A stretch of 64,000 bases of DNA from Leptospiraceae bacterium (GCA_026005135.1 BPKM01000001.1:124001-188000); one strand, 5' to 3'; positions 36,664 to 46,760 are shown, counted from the first letter of the stretch. The notes: a model not told the origin generated them from the sequence alone. A program made the numbers and translations.

Positions 36664-38707
36664 TGAATTGTTCCATCATTTTCCTCCAATTAAAGAGCGA
36701 TTAGATGTCATAGAAGCAATTTTACGCGGCATAGAAAATAGAGAAAATATCTTATTGGAGTGTGATTCTAATGTAGAACCAGAAAGTTATATTGAATTTA
36801 TTTCTAAATTATATAATAAACCAATCCAATGGATACATTTATCAAAAGGTATGCATACATCAGATGTATTAGGTGGATTAAAACCGGTAAATAATTCAGT
36901 AGAATGGATAGATGGACCTTTAACAAAGGCTATTAAAAACAATTATATGATTGTAATTTCTGGATTGGAAGCAGCTGGACCAGAATTAGTAGAAAAATTA
37001 AATATGTTATTAGATGATGCAAGAGCTTTAACTTTACCTGCGGAGTCTGGCGAAACTGAACCAGTATTTTTAAAAGATGATGCAATTATTATAGGTATTA
37101 AATATTTTAGAAAAAGTAAAAATCAATCAACTATTTCAAGGGCTTTTCGAAATCGATTTACTGCAATTATTTTACCTGAAATTATTTCAAAAGATAGTCT
37201 TAAAGAGTTAATAGAAAATTATTTTTATTATGAAAATATAAAAAATACAGCAGATATAATCTCTCAAATCCATTTACTTTTGGTTCATTATGCAAAAGAA
37301 CGTTTAATTGGTACAGATCGAATGGAAGGATATACTTATGGTCTTGTTAATTTATATCGCTTTCTTGATTATTTATCCACAACAAATATAGAATTAAATC
37401 AGGATGAAGATTTAAAAAACTTTTTATTGGAAGGAATTGATTTTTCTTATTTAAACGAAATATCTAATATACAGGAAAGAAATACTATACGGGAAGAAAT
37501 AAGACAACTAATTGATAATCCAGATTCTCTTGAATTTTTAAATGAAGTAAAACAGTTAAAAAAAAAACTAAATAAAGTAAAAGATATAGAATTTAAATTA
37601 AAAAATAATAAAATTTACTGGGATCCAGAGAAACACTGGAGAGATGCGAATACAGGAAAAGCAAGCTGGGATAGAGATTTTAAAGAATTGCATCAGGGTA
37701 TAAATATAGATACTCCAGAGACAGGAGGAGATGTTAAAGAAGGACCAGATGCCTGGTATGGTGCAGATACTCAAGGTAATAAAGGTGTTGGAGAGCCAGG
37801 TCATGGTGGTGGTGCATGGGGTTATAGAACAGAAGAATTATATCAGCAATTTTTACAAAAAAGACAGGGATTAAATAATTACGATTTAGGAATTCCCATC
37901 AATGTATTTAAAGAAACACTTGGAAAAGAACTCGAAAAATTAATTTTACAATTAGAGCATCTTTTTGATCCAGAATATATCATTCGTAGAAATTATGAAG
38001 ATAGAGGCTCTCGCGTTGATGTAAGAAAATATTTATCTTTTCAATCTGGTAAAGGAAATCAGAAAATATTTGATAAAACAATTTTCGAAAAAGAATTTAA
38101 ATCATTAAAGGAATTAGAATTATTATTTTTAATTAATAAAGGTAGAAGGATTTTCCATTTTGAATATTCTGTTGCAATACTTGTTGCAATGATGAGTGCA
38201 GCAGAGATTTTATCGAATCATCAAATCCCTTTTGGAGTGGTTGGATATTCTGATTTAGAAAATTTTAAGAAAGCAATTGATTTACAATGGTATAAAAAAT
38301 TAGAGCAGGATTATAATGAATTAATTGAAAATCAACTATATTATGGAATTATTAATAATTGGTCTGGTGATACTGTTCAGGATGCAAAAGTGATAGAAGA
38401 AATTTCAAAATATTTTTCTTATGATGCAAGAACAAAAATTATGATCATTTTCTCTGATTTTAGAGGTAGTAGAGGAAAGATTAATATAGAAAAAGAAATT
38501 GAATCTTATGATTATCAAATGTTAAGAAAAACATATCAAAAATTATCAGAACAGGGATATATTTTTTTAGGTATTTCTCTTGGTCCTCGAAATTTAGGCC
38601 AACCTATTTTTGAACATCATATTAATATAACAACAGAAAATTATATTCATTTACCAAGAATTATGAATGAAAAATTAAGTGATTTAATTCATAAATATCA
38701 TGAATAA
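36647..38707 (+). CDS. Degenerate AAA domain fused to a midasin/NorD-like VWA domain
   Basis: Residues about 15-185 resemble a MoxR-type AAA (KGMHTSDVLGGLKPVNNSVE, WIDGPLTKAI, RNRFTAIILPE) but the Walker A position reads LECDSNVEPES and the Walker B position ISGLEAAGPEL, so it cannot bind ATP normally. After a linker, residues about 440-686 match the RR-type VWA of midasin, NorD and CbbO (YEDRGSRVDVRKYLSF, then LELLFLINKGRR). The DxSxS MIDAS motif is missing; SGDTVQDA and IIFSDFRG remain. It probably forms a complex with the upstream AAA protein. Confidence 0.75.
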   Translation: MESFVNELFHHFPPIKERLDVIEAILRGIENRENILLECDSNVEPESYIEFISKLYNKPIQWIHLSKGMHTSDVLGGLKPVNNSVEWIDGPLTKAIKNNYMIVISGLEAAGPELVEKLNMLLDDARALTLPAESGETEPVFLKDDAIIIGIKYFRKSKNQSTISRAFRNRFTAIILPEIISKDSLKELIENYFYYENIKNTADIISQIHLLLVHYAKERLIGTDRMEGYTYGLVNLYRFLDYLSTTNIELNQDEDLKNFLLEGIDFSYLNEISNIQERNTIREEIRQLIDNPDSLEFLNEVKQLKKKLNKVKDIEFKLKNNKIYWDPEKHWRDANTGKASWDRDFKELHQGINIDTPETGGDVKEGPDAWYGADTQGNKGVGEPGHGGGAWGYRTEELYQQFLQKRQGLNNYDLGIPINVFKETLGKELEKLILQLEHLFDPEYIIRRNYEDRGSRVDVRKYLSFQSGKGNQKIFDKTIFEKEFKSLKELELLFLINKGRRIFHFEYSVAILVAMMSAAEILSNHQIPFGVVGYSDLENFKKAIDLQWYKKLEQDYNELIENQLYYGIINNWSGDTVQDAKVIEEISKYFSYDARTKIMIIFSDFRGSRGKINIEKEIESYDYQMLRKTYQKLSEQGYIFLGISLGPRNLGQPIFEHHINITTENYIHLPRIMNEKLSDLIHKYHE

Positions 38708-38731
38708 TTTACCTAAATTAAAGAGGAGTAT

Positions 38732-39301
38732 ATGATTCAAACAATAAAACCAGTTCCAGAGACAGCATTTATTCATGAAGGGGCTTATGTTATAGGAAAT
38801 GTAGAAATAGGTGAATATTCTTCGATATGGCCCGGTGTTGTAGTACGTGGAGATTTAAACGAAATAAAAATAGGGAATTATGTAAATATCCAGGATAATA
38901 GTGTTTTACATGTAGATAGCTCCAGTAGTATAGAAATTGGAGATTATAGTTTAATTGGTCATATGGCAATGCTCCATGGCTGTAAAATTGGAAAAGCATG
39001 TATGATAGGCATTCGAAGTCTTATAATGGATGATGCAGAAATAGGTGATGGTTCAATGATTACGGCAAATTGTGTTATAAGAGGAAAAATGAAAATACCT
39101 CCTTTTTCTCTTGTTACTCAAAGTAATGGAGAATTAAAAATCTACCCAAATAAAGCACGAACTCTTTATACCATTATGGGAAGTTTAGAATATGCAGAAT
39201 TAGCAAAAAAACATAAAGCTGGCAATTTCGAAAAAATTACCCAAGAAGAAATTCAACAAATTGAAGAAAAAGCAAAAGAAATATTAAAACAGATTTTTTA
39301 A
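38732..39301 (+). CDS. Gamma-carbonic-anhydrase-like hexapeptide-repeat protein
   Basis: A 189-residue left-handed beta-helix protein (repeats such as VIGNVEIGEYSSIWPGVVVR, IKIGNYVNIQDNSV, IGDYSLIGH). Three His in the metal-binding pattern are seen: VLHVD, IGHMAMLHGC. This is the gamma-carbonic anhydrase/YrdA group; real carbonic anhydrase activity is not assured. An AGAGGAG ribosome-binding site lies just before the ATG, 24 bases after the AAA-VWA operon. Confidence 0.88.
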   Translation: MIQTIKPVPETAFIHEGAYVIGNVEIGEYSSIWPGVVVRGDLNEIKIGNYVNIQDNSVLHVDSSSSIEIGDYSLIGHMAMLHGCKIGKACMIGIRSLIMDDAEIGDGSMITANCVIRGKMKIPPFSLVTQSNGELKIYPNKARTLYTIMGSLEYAELAKKHKAGNFEKITQEEIQQIEEKAKEILKQIF

Positions 39302-39402
39302 ATATATGAGAGTATTAAAAATAAAAAAATAATTTTGGTAATAAATAATTCTATATCTAAAAAAAGATTGATTTATTGTCGAATTAATTATATCAATACA
39401 AT

Positions 39403-41580
39403 ATGTCTTTTGGGCAGAATTATAGAAAGTATTTATTTTTTATAAATTTATTTATTGTAATATTCATAATATTTTTAATTGGATATAGCTATAATACCTT
39501 AGTAACATATTATTCAGAGAAAAAGTATTATAATTTAGAGCTCAATCAACTGGAATGGTGTGTTGAGAAAGTACCTTCTCAAATAGAAATAATAAATATA
39601 AATGAATTCGATAAAACTTCCTGTAATAAAAAAATTAAAGATTTTCCTATTATAATAAGTAAAATATTAAATTTACCAACAGACAATCAATTATATTCAG
39701 CTATTATATGGACTAAGTTACCAGAAAAAGTTGATGATTCAACCTGGTATAATCCAACCTTATATTTATCTGGTATAGGAGAATTTTTTAGTATTTATTT
39801 TAATGATCATTTGATTTTAGATAAAGGAATAAAATCAAAAAAATATTTAATTCCGAATTATCGAATTGCAGTACGTAAATTATTAATTCCTTTATCCAAT
39901 AAATATTTTAATAAGAAAGAAAATTATTTATTGATTCATATTAAAGGTTATAGTCCAGTATCTTATATTTATCCTAATTTAGATTTTGGTTTATATTATA
40001 AAACAGATTATTTAATTGGAGAGTGGGATAATTTAATACCGAATCTTAAAGAATATTTTAGCTTATTTTCTTTGGGTATATTTTTTTTCTTTGCCTTATT
40101 TTATTTTATACAAATCCTATTAGAAAAAAAACTGATATTTTCGTATTTTTATTTTAGTTTATTTTGTATTGTTTTATTTATTTATTATTTATTTAGGGCA
40201 AATTTTATTTTTTCTTTTATAGAAAACACATATTATATAACATGGTGGGAGCGTTTTTCTTTATTATTAACATTTCCCTTAGGTATTTTATTTTTACATT
40301 ATTTCTTTTACGAAGATTATCAAAAGAAAATTGAGTTAAGTATAAAAATCATTGTTATATTTTATTTATTACTTGCATTAATCCAAATTCTTTTACCCCA
40401 TGACTATTCTGCTATTATATTAAGAATATGGCAGGCTTCAGCTTTACCAGTATTATTTTTTATTTTATGGTATTTATATAGAGCAAAAAAAGAACAGCGT
40501 AGATTTTCCAATTATATATTTTTCTTTTATTTTATCATTTTAATAAGTATCGTTTATGATATTATTGATACTTTATTTTTAAGAACTGGTTATAGAGTAA
40601 CTAAATATATTTTTACTGCATTTATTTTTATTTTATCTTTAATTCAGGTTTTTAATTTAAGAGTCGTTTTAGAAGAAAATAAAACATTAGAAGCAAAAAA
40701 TCGAAAAATAATAGATATTATCTATAAATTTTATCCAAGGAATTTAATTTCTATTTTAGGAATTGATTTTAAAAATTATGATATTTCAAAATTAAAATTA
40801 GTAAAAAGTGGTATTATATTTATTCGTTTATTAGAGTATAATGAATTATTAAAAAAATGCACATCAGAAGATTTTGTTAAAATTCAACAACATTTTTTCC
40901 AATGTATAATCCATTTTGCAGAATTTTTAGAAGGAGAAATATTATCTATTGATGGAGATAAATTTTTCGTCTCTATGAGTATTGATAAAGAAAAATCAAG
41001 CTTAGAAGAAATAGCAAATCATATTTATTTATCTTTGCCAGTTTTATTCGAAAATTTAAGAAAATTTAATATATATTTTTATGAAAAGTTTTATGAAAAA
41101 TATAATATAAAAAAATTACATATTGGTGTTGGATGTAATGTTGCTAATCTTTCCTTAGGATTAATTGGTAGTAATGAACAGCATAAGGTTACAATGATTG
41201 GGGATGATGTAAATATAACTGCACGATTAATTGAACTTGTAGAAGAAAAACAAAATTTTATTTTTACAACTGAAACTTTCTTTAAAATGATGGAACCATC
41301 TGATAAATATAATTTTCGTTATATTGGAAAATATCAATTAAGAGGCAAAAAAGAATTTGTATCTGTATATGAAGACCTTCGCTTTGATGATCTATATATA
41401 AAAGAAAAAAAACAAAAATCTGCTCCTTATTTAGTTAAAGGAATTGAATTTTATTATCAACATGATATTAATAATGCAGTGCATTATTTAAAAAAGGCTA
41501 AGCAAATATATAACGAAGATGCTATTATTAATACATATTTAGCATTATTAGGAGAAACTATCTATGAGAAAGATTTATAA
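39403..41580 (+). CDS. Membrane class III cyclase-like protein A: keeps Asn/Arg, lost first metal Asp
   Basis: Layout: N-terminal membrane helix (residues about 10-30), periplasmic beta-rich domain (about 35-210), seven-helix 7TMR-DISM-like block (about 220-425), signalling helix ending FYPRNLISIL, cyclase domain (about 467-645), and a TPR-like tail. In the cyclase domain the first metal Asp is Arg475 (IFIRLLEYNE), the second is present (Asp519 in IDGDKFF), and the transition-state Asn604 and Arg608 are present (GDDVNITARL). The usual adenine-binding Lys is Ser515. It cannot bind two metals alone. The 3' end overlaps the next cyclase gene by 17 bases. Confidence 0.8.
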   Translation: MSFGQNYRKYLFFINLFIVIFIIFLIGYSYNTLVTYYSEKKYYNLELNQLEWCVEKVPSQIEIININEFDKTSCNKKIKDFPIIISKILNLPTDNQLYSAIIWTKLPEKVDDSTWYNPTLYLSGIGEFFSIYFNDHLILDKGIKSKKYLIPNYRIAVRKLLIPLSNKYFNKKENYLLIHIKGYSPVSYIYPNLDFGLYYKTDYLIGEWDNLIPNLKEYFSLFSLGIFFFFALFYFIQILLEKKLIFSYFYFSLFCIVLFIYYLFRANFIFSFIENTYYITWWERFSLLLTFPLGILFLHYFFYEDYQKKIELSIKIIVIFYLLLALIQILLPHDYSAIILRIWQASALPVLFFILWYLYRAKKEQRRFSNYIFFFYFIILISIVYDIIDTLFLRTGYRVTKYIFTAFIFILSLIQVFNLRVVLEENKTLEAKNRKIIDIIYKFYPRNLISILGIDFKNYDISKLKLVKSGIIFIRLLEYNELLKKCTSEDFVKIQQHFFQCIIHFAEFLEGEILSIDGDKFFVSMSIDKEKSSLEEIANHIYLSLPVLFENLRKFNIYFYEKFYEKYNIKKLHIGVGCNVANLSLGLIGSNEQHKVTMIGDDVNITARLIELVEEKQNFIFTTETFFKMMEPSDKYNFRYIGKYQLRGKKEFVSVYEDLRFDDLYIKEKKQKSAPYLVKGIEFYYQHDINNAVHYLKKAKQIYNEDAIINTYLALLGETIYEKDL

Positions 41581-43483
41581 TTTATTTTTTATATTTATAT
41601 ATCTAACAGGAAGTTCCTATTTATGGTCAAATAACATTAAAAATAATGATAATAAAAATACAAAATGTATTTATAATAATAAACCGATTGATTTGAGTAG
41701 TTGTATCTGGTATGCAAAATTAATCCAGTATAATGAAGTAGATAATTTTATTAAGATAATAAAAAATAATGATATCGCTAATTTAATACATCTAAATCAA
41801 TATAAGAAAATAGAAAAATTTCCCGTTTTATTAAATCAGATTTTTCCAATAAAAGAATATGGTAAATTAAGATATTATATTTTATATATTCCTATACAAA
41901 TTAGTACAAATATAGAAAATAATCTAATATTAGAATTTCCTGTAATAGGGGAAAATTATAAGATTTTATGGAATCAAAATCTACTTCATAGTGAATGGTA
42001 TATAGAAAATAATCAAATAAAAAAATATCGAACTATAAAAGATTTAAAAGTTGTTATAGATACAAAATATATAAAACATATAAATTATTTAATCCTTCTA
42101 ATGGCTGGTTATACACCTCTAACAAAATTCAATAAAAATGATGATATAGGAATTTATATTAATAATGGTTATATTTTAAAAGAAGAATCTGAATTTTATC
42201 CAGATATTAAATTTTTTTATACTTCTTTTTTTATTGGGATGTATCTATTTATTGGAGTTTTATTATTATTATTTTTTTTATTTTTAAGAAATATTAGTTT
42301 TTTATTCTTATCGTTATTTTGTTTGGTTATAAGTATTTATTATATTGCTGGTGATCCTATATTATTTATGTATTTTCCCAATATCGGATCGGATCTGTTA
42401 AATAAATTAGAATATACAACAGTAATTCTTCTTATTCCAATTTTTATTGCTTATATTCGTCATAACTATTTTAATAAAACAGTAAAATTATTATCTTTTT
42501 TTGGAATTTATTTTTATTTAATTTTACTAATTTCTTTGATAAATTTATTTATAGATTTTAAGATAAGTAAAGTAATATTAAATATATGGCAGATTCATGC
42601 TTTATTTGCTATTTTATATATAATTATACTATCTTTTATAGCAATCATCAAAAATAAAAAAGATTCTCTTATATTATTTGCGGGAATATTAATAGTAGCT
42701 ATTGCAGCAATTTATGATATTTTAGCTTCTATTTATTTGTTTACTCCTTTAAGAATTACAATGTATTTATTTGCTTTTTTTATTTTTATATTAGCAATGC
42801 TTTTAGCAAGAAATATTGTCTCTGAAAATAAGAAATTCATAAAATCATTAGAAGACCAGAAAATATTATTAAATGTTTATAAAAAGTTCTTTCCAGAAAA
42901 GATTTTAAAAATCATTAATAAAGAAAATATCGAAGATTTAAAGTTTAATGAATACTTTAAAATTAATAGTATAATTTTAGTAAGTGATTTAAGAGATTTT
43001 ACTTCTCTAACTGAAATTTATGGGGGAGGAAAAATATTTAAAACTTTAAATCAATTTTATAATATAATAGAAAAATTAATAAGAGAATATGAGGGAGAAA
43101 TTGTTGATTTTTATGGTGATCAATATATTGCAATATTTCCTTTTAAGGGAGAAAAAAATGCAGATTTTATTATTGATTTAATTTATAAAATAGAAAATAT
43201 TAAAAGTCAATTTGAAATACCATTAAAGCATGGTTATGGAATAGAATATGGTTATTGTTATTTAAATTTTATTGGTTCTAGTAATGTGGTTCGTTTAGCA
43301 ATTTCTGGTATTGATATAGAAGATGCAAAGTTTTATGAAAAAATAACAAAGTTTTACGAAACATTAATCATTTGTTCAGAAGATTTTTATCAATATTTAA
43401 ATCAATACAAAGAAGAATTTTTACCAGTAGAGATTATTCCCGATAATATTATATTATCTAAACAATTATATTATAAAGAATAA
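41564..43483 (+). CDS. Membrane class III cyclase-like protein B: keeps both metal Asp, lost Asn/Arg
   Basis: The same layout as protein A: signal or first helix, periplasmic domain with two Cys near its start, 7TM block (about 215-430), linker helix (VYKKFFPEKILKII), then the cyclase domain, without the TPR-like tail. Both metal ligands are present (Asp475 in VSDLRDFTSL, Asp519 in FYGDQYIAIF). The Asn-x3-Arg motif is lost: the stretch SGIDIEDAKFYEK has Glu586 and Phe590 at those positions. This is the exact complement of protein A. It is translationally coupled to A and converges on the intact cyclase gene with a 13-base overlap. Confidence 0.8.
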   Translation: MRKIYNLFFIFIYLTGSSYLWSNNIKNNDNKNTKCIYNNKPIDLSSCIWYAKLIQYNEVDNFIKIIKNNDIANLIHLNQYKKIEKFPVLLNQIFPIKEYGKLRYYILYIPIQISTNIENNLILEFPVIGENYKILWNQNLLHSEWYIENNQIKKYRTIKDLKVVIDTKYIKHINYLILLMAGYTPLTKFNKNDDIGIYINNGYILKEESEFYPDIKFFYTSFFIGMYLFIGVLLLLFFLFLRNISFLFLSLFCLVISIYYIAGDPILFMYFPNIGSDLLNKLEYTTVILLIPIFIAYIRHNYFNKTVKLLSFFGIYFYLILLISLINLFIDFKISKVILNIWQIHALFAILYIIILSFIAIIKNKKDSLILFAGILIVAIAAIYDILASIYLFTPLRITMYLFAFFIFILAMLLARNIVSENKKFIKSLEDQKILLNVYKKFFPEKILKIINKENIEDLKFNEYFKINSIILVSDLRDFTSLTEIYGGGKIFKTLNQFYNIIEKLIREYEGEIVDFYGDQYIAIFPFKGEKNADFIIDLIYKIENIKSQFEIPLKHGYGIEYGYCYLNFIGSSNVVRLAISGIDIEDAKFYEKITKFYETLIICSEDFYQYLNQYKEEFLPVEIIPDNIILSKQLYYKE

Positions 43484-45525
43484 TGTGCTTTTTTTTCCAT
43501 TTTTTCTAAGTAAATTTTTACAACTGTATCTTTGGGATTAATATGTAAGATTTCTTTTAAAAGCAGTAGGGCATTTTTAATGTCTTTTTCGTTTATTAAT
43601 TGCATCGCTTCTTCGTATTTATGAAGTGTTTTTAATTTTTTTTCAATTTGTTCATCGGAATCTGTATTAAAACACTCATAAATTTGAATTGTTTCGAATT
43701 TTCCTTTGATTCGTACTTTCTGTAATCTTCGTAAATAATATCGGTCTTTATTTTGAATTTTTTCTTTAACATTTTCTGTTATAAGAATTGGTGTTTTAAA
43801 AATTCTTGTTAATTGTTGAATTCTTTCTGCTGTATTTACTGTATCTCCAATTACAGTAGTATCTAATCGATCCTGGGAACCTACAGTTCCAAGAATTGCT
43901 TTTCCATAATTTATTCCTATTCCCATATCAACATCTGGTAAATTTAATTTATAGATTTTTTTATTAAATTCATCAAGTTTTAATCTCATTTCTATAGCAG
44001 CATCTAAAGGAAAATCCGCTTCGCAATCAAATAGAGCCATAATTTCGTCGCCTATGAATTTATCTATAAAACCTCTATATTTAAGAATAATAGGATTCAT
44101 AATTTCAAAATAAGTATTTAAGAATTCAAATGTTTCTTTTGCGGACATCATTTCTGCTAAAGTACTAAAATTTTTAATATCGTTAAAAAGAACTGCTAAT
44201 TCTTTTTCTGTTGCATCACCTGGTTGTACATCTAAAATTGTTTCTTTTCGTAAGATATTAGCAAAATGTTTGGGAACAAATCGAGAAAAAGATTCTAACA
44301 TAATAATTTTTGTATTTAATAATTCATTTCGGGCTTTTTCCTTTTCTTGTTTAAGAACATTGATTCTATCTGCTAAACCAAGGGATAATAATATTACTTC
44401 TAAAGCAGAACCAATTTGTAAACTATAATCTGTAAAAAAATTAGAAGGTAATTTACCTAATTGTTTTAAAGATAGTACAAACATGCCAATTAAAACCATT
44501 GTCCATGCAGTAATATAAAAACGGGCGGGTTTCCAACCTTTTTTATAAGATAAAAAACTACCTATGAATGCTATTAATGCAAATGGTAGTATAGAATAAG
44601 TTGCAATTTTAATAATTATTTTATAAGGTAAAATTAGACTTAAAGGAACAATAAGAAAAAATATAATATTTAATCCAAAAAGAATGTTATATAATTTGGG
44701 GGTTAATTCTTTCATGCGTAAAAAGTGCATTGTAAAAATACCTGCAAAATTAGCTAAAAAGCCAATTGTTATGGGAAGAATAGTATTCCCAAAGCCCGGA
44801 TATGCTGGCCACAAAAATTCAAATGCATATCCAGAATAAATAAGAGAAAATAACATTATTCCAAATATATATAAAATATAATAAAAATAACTTATATCTC
44901 TTATACTTAATAATAAAAATAAATTATAAAAAATCATTGCTATCATAATACCATAATATATACCTTGAATAAATTGTTCTATATGTTCTTCCTCAATAAA
45001 GGTTTGATAAGAAATTAATCGTAAGGGAATCTGGACAGATCCTTCGCTTTTAATTCTAAAAAAGATTTCATATTCTTTTTGTGGCTCTAAGTTTAATAAA
45101 AATAAGAAATTTTTATGATGTATTTCTCGATTGAAAAATGGTCTTCTATCTCCAGTTTCAATGGATTGGATTAACTTACCTGATTCAAATAAATAATAAT
45201 CCACTTCATCTAATAAAGGATAATATAATTCTAATAAAATTTTTTGTTTATTTCGAGAGGGATTTAAGATTTTAAAATATATCCAGAAAGAGCTATCTGT
45301 ATATCCAAAATTGGGAATTATTTTATCGGATTGTTTAAAATCATTTAACTTATTTTTTATTGTAGTGATATTTAAATTCTGATCTTTATCTTCGTAAATA
45401 TAAATATTTTTACCAATATATAATTCTGGTGTATTTTCGTAAATAATAGGTTTTATATTATCAGCATAGAGATAAGGTAATAATATAAAGAAGAATAACA
45501 AAAATCTTATCAATAGAGTATTCAT
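43471..45525 (-). CDS. 7TMR-DISM adenylate cyclase, complete active site
   Basis: A 684-residue membrane cyclase (start MNTLLIRF at 45525; 45534 is an alternative). Signal peptide, a 7TMR-DISM extracellular domain (SSFWIYFKILNPSRNKQKIL, LELYYPLLDEVDYYLFESG), 7TM region about 190-400, helix (SFSRFVPKHFANIL), class III cyclase domain, and TPR-like end. All residues for ATP cyclisation are visible: LFNDIKNFS (Asp), DKFIGDEIMALF (Lys, Asp), TTVIGDTVNTAERI (Thr, Asn, Arg). It should work as a homodimer making cAMP in response to a periplasmic ligand, as for the many Leptospira cyclases. Confidence 0.9.
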   Translation of the reverse strand: MNTLLIRFLLFFFILLPYLYADNIKPIIYENTPELYIGKNIYIYEDKDQNLNITTIKNKLNDFKQSDKIIPNFGYTDSSFWIYFKILNPSRNKQKILLELYYPLLDEVDYYLFESGKLIQSIETGDRRPFFNREIHHKNFLFLLNLEPQKEYEIFFRIKSEGSVQIPLRLISYQTFIEEEHIEQFIQGIYYGIMIAMIFYNLFLLLSIRDISYFYYILYIFGIMLFSLIYSGYAFEFLWPAYPGFGNTILPITIGFLANFAGIFTMHFLRMKELTPKLYNILFGLNIIFFLIVPLSLILPYKIIIKIATYSILPFALIAFIGSFLSYKKGWKPARFYITAWTMVLIGMFVLSLKQLGKLPSNFFTDYSLQIGSALEVILLSLGLADRINVLKQEKEKARNELLNTKIIMLESFSRFVPKHFANILRKETILDVQPGDATEKELAVLFNDIKNFSTLAEMMSAKETFEFLNTYFEIMNPIILKYRGFIDKFIGDEIMALFDCEADFPLDAAIEMRLKLDEFNKKIYKLNLPDVDMGIGINYGKAILGTVGSQDRLDTTVIGDTVNTAERIQQLTRIFKTPILITENVKEKIQNKDRYYLRRLQKVRIKGKFETIQIYECFNTDSDEQIEKKLKTLHKYEEAMQLINEKDIKNALLLLKEILHINPKDTVVKIYLEKMEKKAHYSL

Positions 45526-45644
45526 AAAAATCATAATATTATATGGTTAACTTAATGCAATTAAATTTTTTTGTTATAATATAATTATTTATTCTAATTT
45601 AAAATTGAATTAACATTTGAAATATAAAATCCGAAAAAATAGTA

Positions 45645-45995
45645 ATGAAAAACTGGGTAATATTTTTAATATCTGGTAGAGGACTTGATCCAAACGAAAT
45701 TACTAAAATATTAAATATTAAACCAGATAGAATAAGAAGTAATGATTTAGATGGTACCATAAGCTGGCAATTAAATAGTACCTTAGAAGGACATCGGAAT
45801 TTATCTGAACATATAGAAGATATTTTAAAACGTTTATATCCAGTAAGAAAACAAATTCAAGGGCTATCAAAGAAATACGAAATCCTATTTGTTTGTAATT
45901 TTAATTTAGAACAATCAGAAAATTATATTAAAATACCAGCTAAATATTTATCAATTATTGGTTATCTTGGAGCTAATTTAGAAATTTATTTTTAA
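45645..45995 (+). CDS. DUF4279-like protein
   Basis: A 116-residue cytoplasmic protein with the DUF4279 pattern: GRGLDPNEITKILNIKPDRI, ISWQLNSTLEGHRNLSEHIE, then a C-terminal strand-helix unit ending LGANLEIYF. The family is of unknown function and is often found as solitary small genes. It converges with flaA at the very next base. Confidence 0.7.
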   Translation: MKNWVIFLISGRGLDPNEITKILNIKPDRIRSNDLDGTISWQLNSTLEGHRNLSEHIEDILKRLYPVRKQIQGLSKKYEILFVCNFNLEQSENYIKIPAKYLSIIGYLGANLEIYF

Positions 45996-46733
45996 CTAAA
46001 AGTTATCTAATATTTCTGCACCGGGATATTGTAGTTTTTGTATATCTGTTACAATTAAAAAATGATCCAGTAATATTTCTCTATTTCCTGTTTCGGATTT
46101 ACGAGTAGTTTGAATAAAAAAACCTTTAAATTGATAATAATGAGCTGGTTTATTTAATTTTGGTAAATAAAAAAAGTTTTTTGGCAGGGAATTTTCAATT
46201 CTTTTCCAACCCTTCCAATTCAATAGAGAAACAAAAACCTTGATTTCTTTACTTCCTGTTTTAAAAACTAAAAAAAATTTATCAGAATAATTTTTACTAT
46301 GGATCCAGATAGAATAACGAATGGGTTGCCCAGTAATATAAATAGATTCCTTAGGTATGATTCGAAAATGCTGTCTACCGGGAATATCTACATTATAATA
46401 AAACATCAAAGATTTATCAAACGAATTTGTATTACCCCAACCACCTACAAGAACCTGTTCTAATTCGAATGCACGTTTCTGCTCTATTCGATAGCTTAAT
46501 CCTGGATTTTTATAGACTATTTCTAATTGATGTAAAGGAGTAGGTGGATCAAAAATAAAATATTTATTGGTTTCAAAATCATCAATAACCTGTAAACGTA
46601 GATTTTCGGAACTACTTAATAATTGATCTAAAAAATTTACCTGATCTAATTCCGTTTGCAAAGAAAAACGTTCAGGAAAGATGGCAAAATTATAAAATAA
46701 AAATACAATAAAAATAAAATATTGTTTTTTCAC
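45996..46733 (-). CDS. flaA: Flagellar filament outer-layer (sheath) protein FlaA
   Basis: A 245-residue secreted protein with an N-terminal signal peptide (YFIFIVFLFYNFAIF). Spirochaete FlaA features: the VIDDFETNKYFIFD start, the LVGGWGNTNSFDKSL segment, GQPIRYSIWIHSKNYSDKFF and the DHFLIV end. FlaA coats the FlaB core of the periplasmic flagella and affects their stiffness and shape. This is the strongest taxonomic marker for a spirochaete in the window. It stands alone, without a second flaA beside it. Confidence 0.8.
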   Translation of the reverse strand: MKKQYFIFIVFLFYNFAIFPERFSLQTELDQVNFLDQLLSSSENLRLQVIDDFETNKYFIFDPPTPLHQLEIVYKNPGLSYRIEQKRAFELEQVLVGGWGNTNSFDKSLMFYYNVDIPGRQHFRIIPKESIYITGQPIRYSIWIHSKNYSDKFFLVFKTGSKEIKVFVSLLNWKGWKRIENSLPKNFFYLPKLNKPAHYYQFKGFFIQTTRKSETGNREILLDHFLIVTDIQKLQYPGAEILDNF

Positions 46734-46760
46734 TATTTATTGTATCGGTAAAAAAATTTA

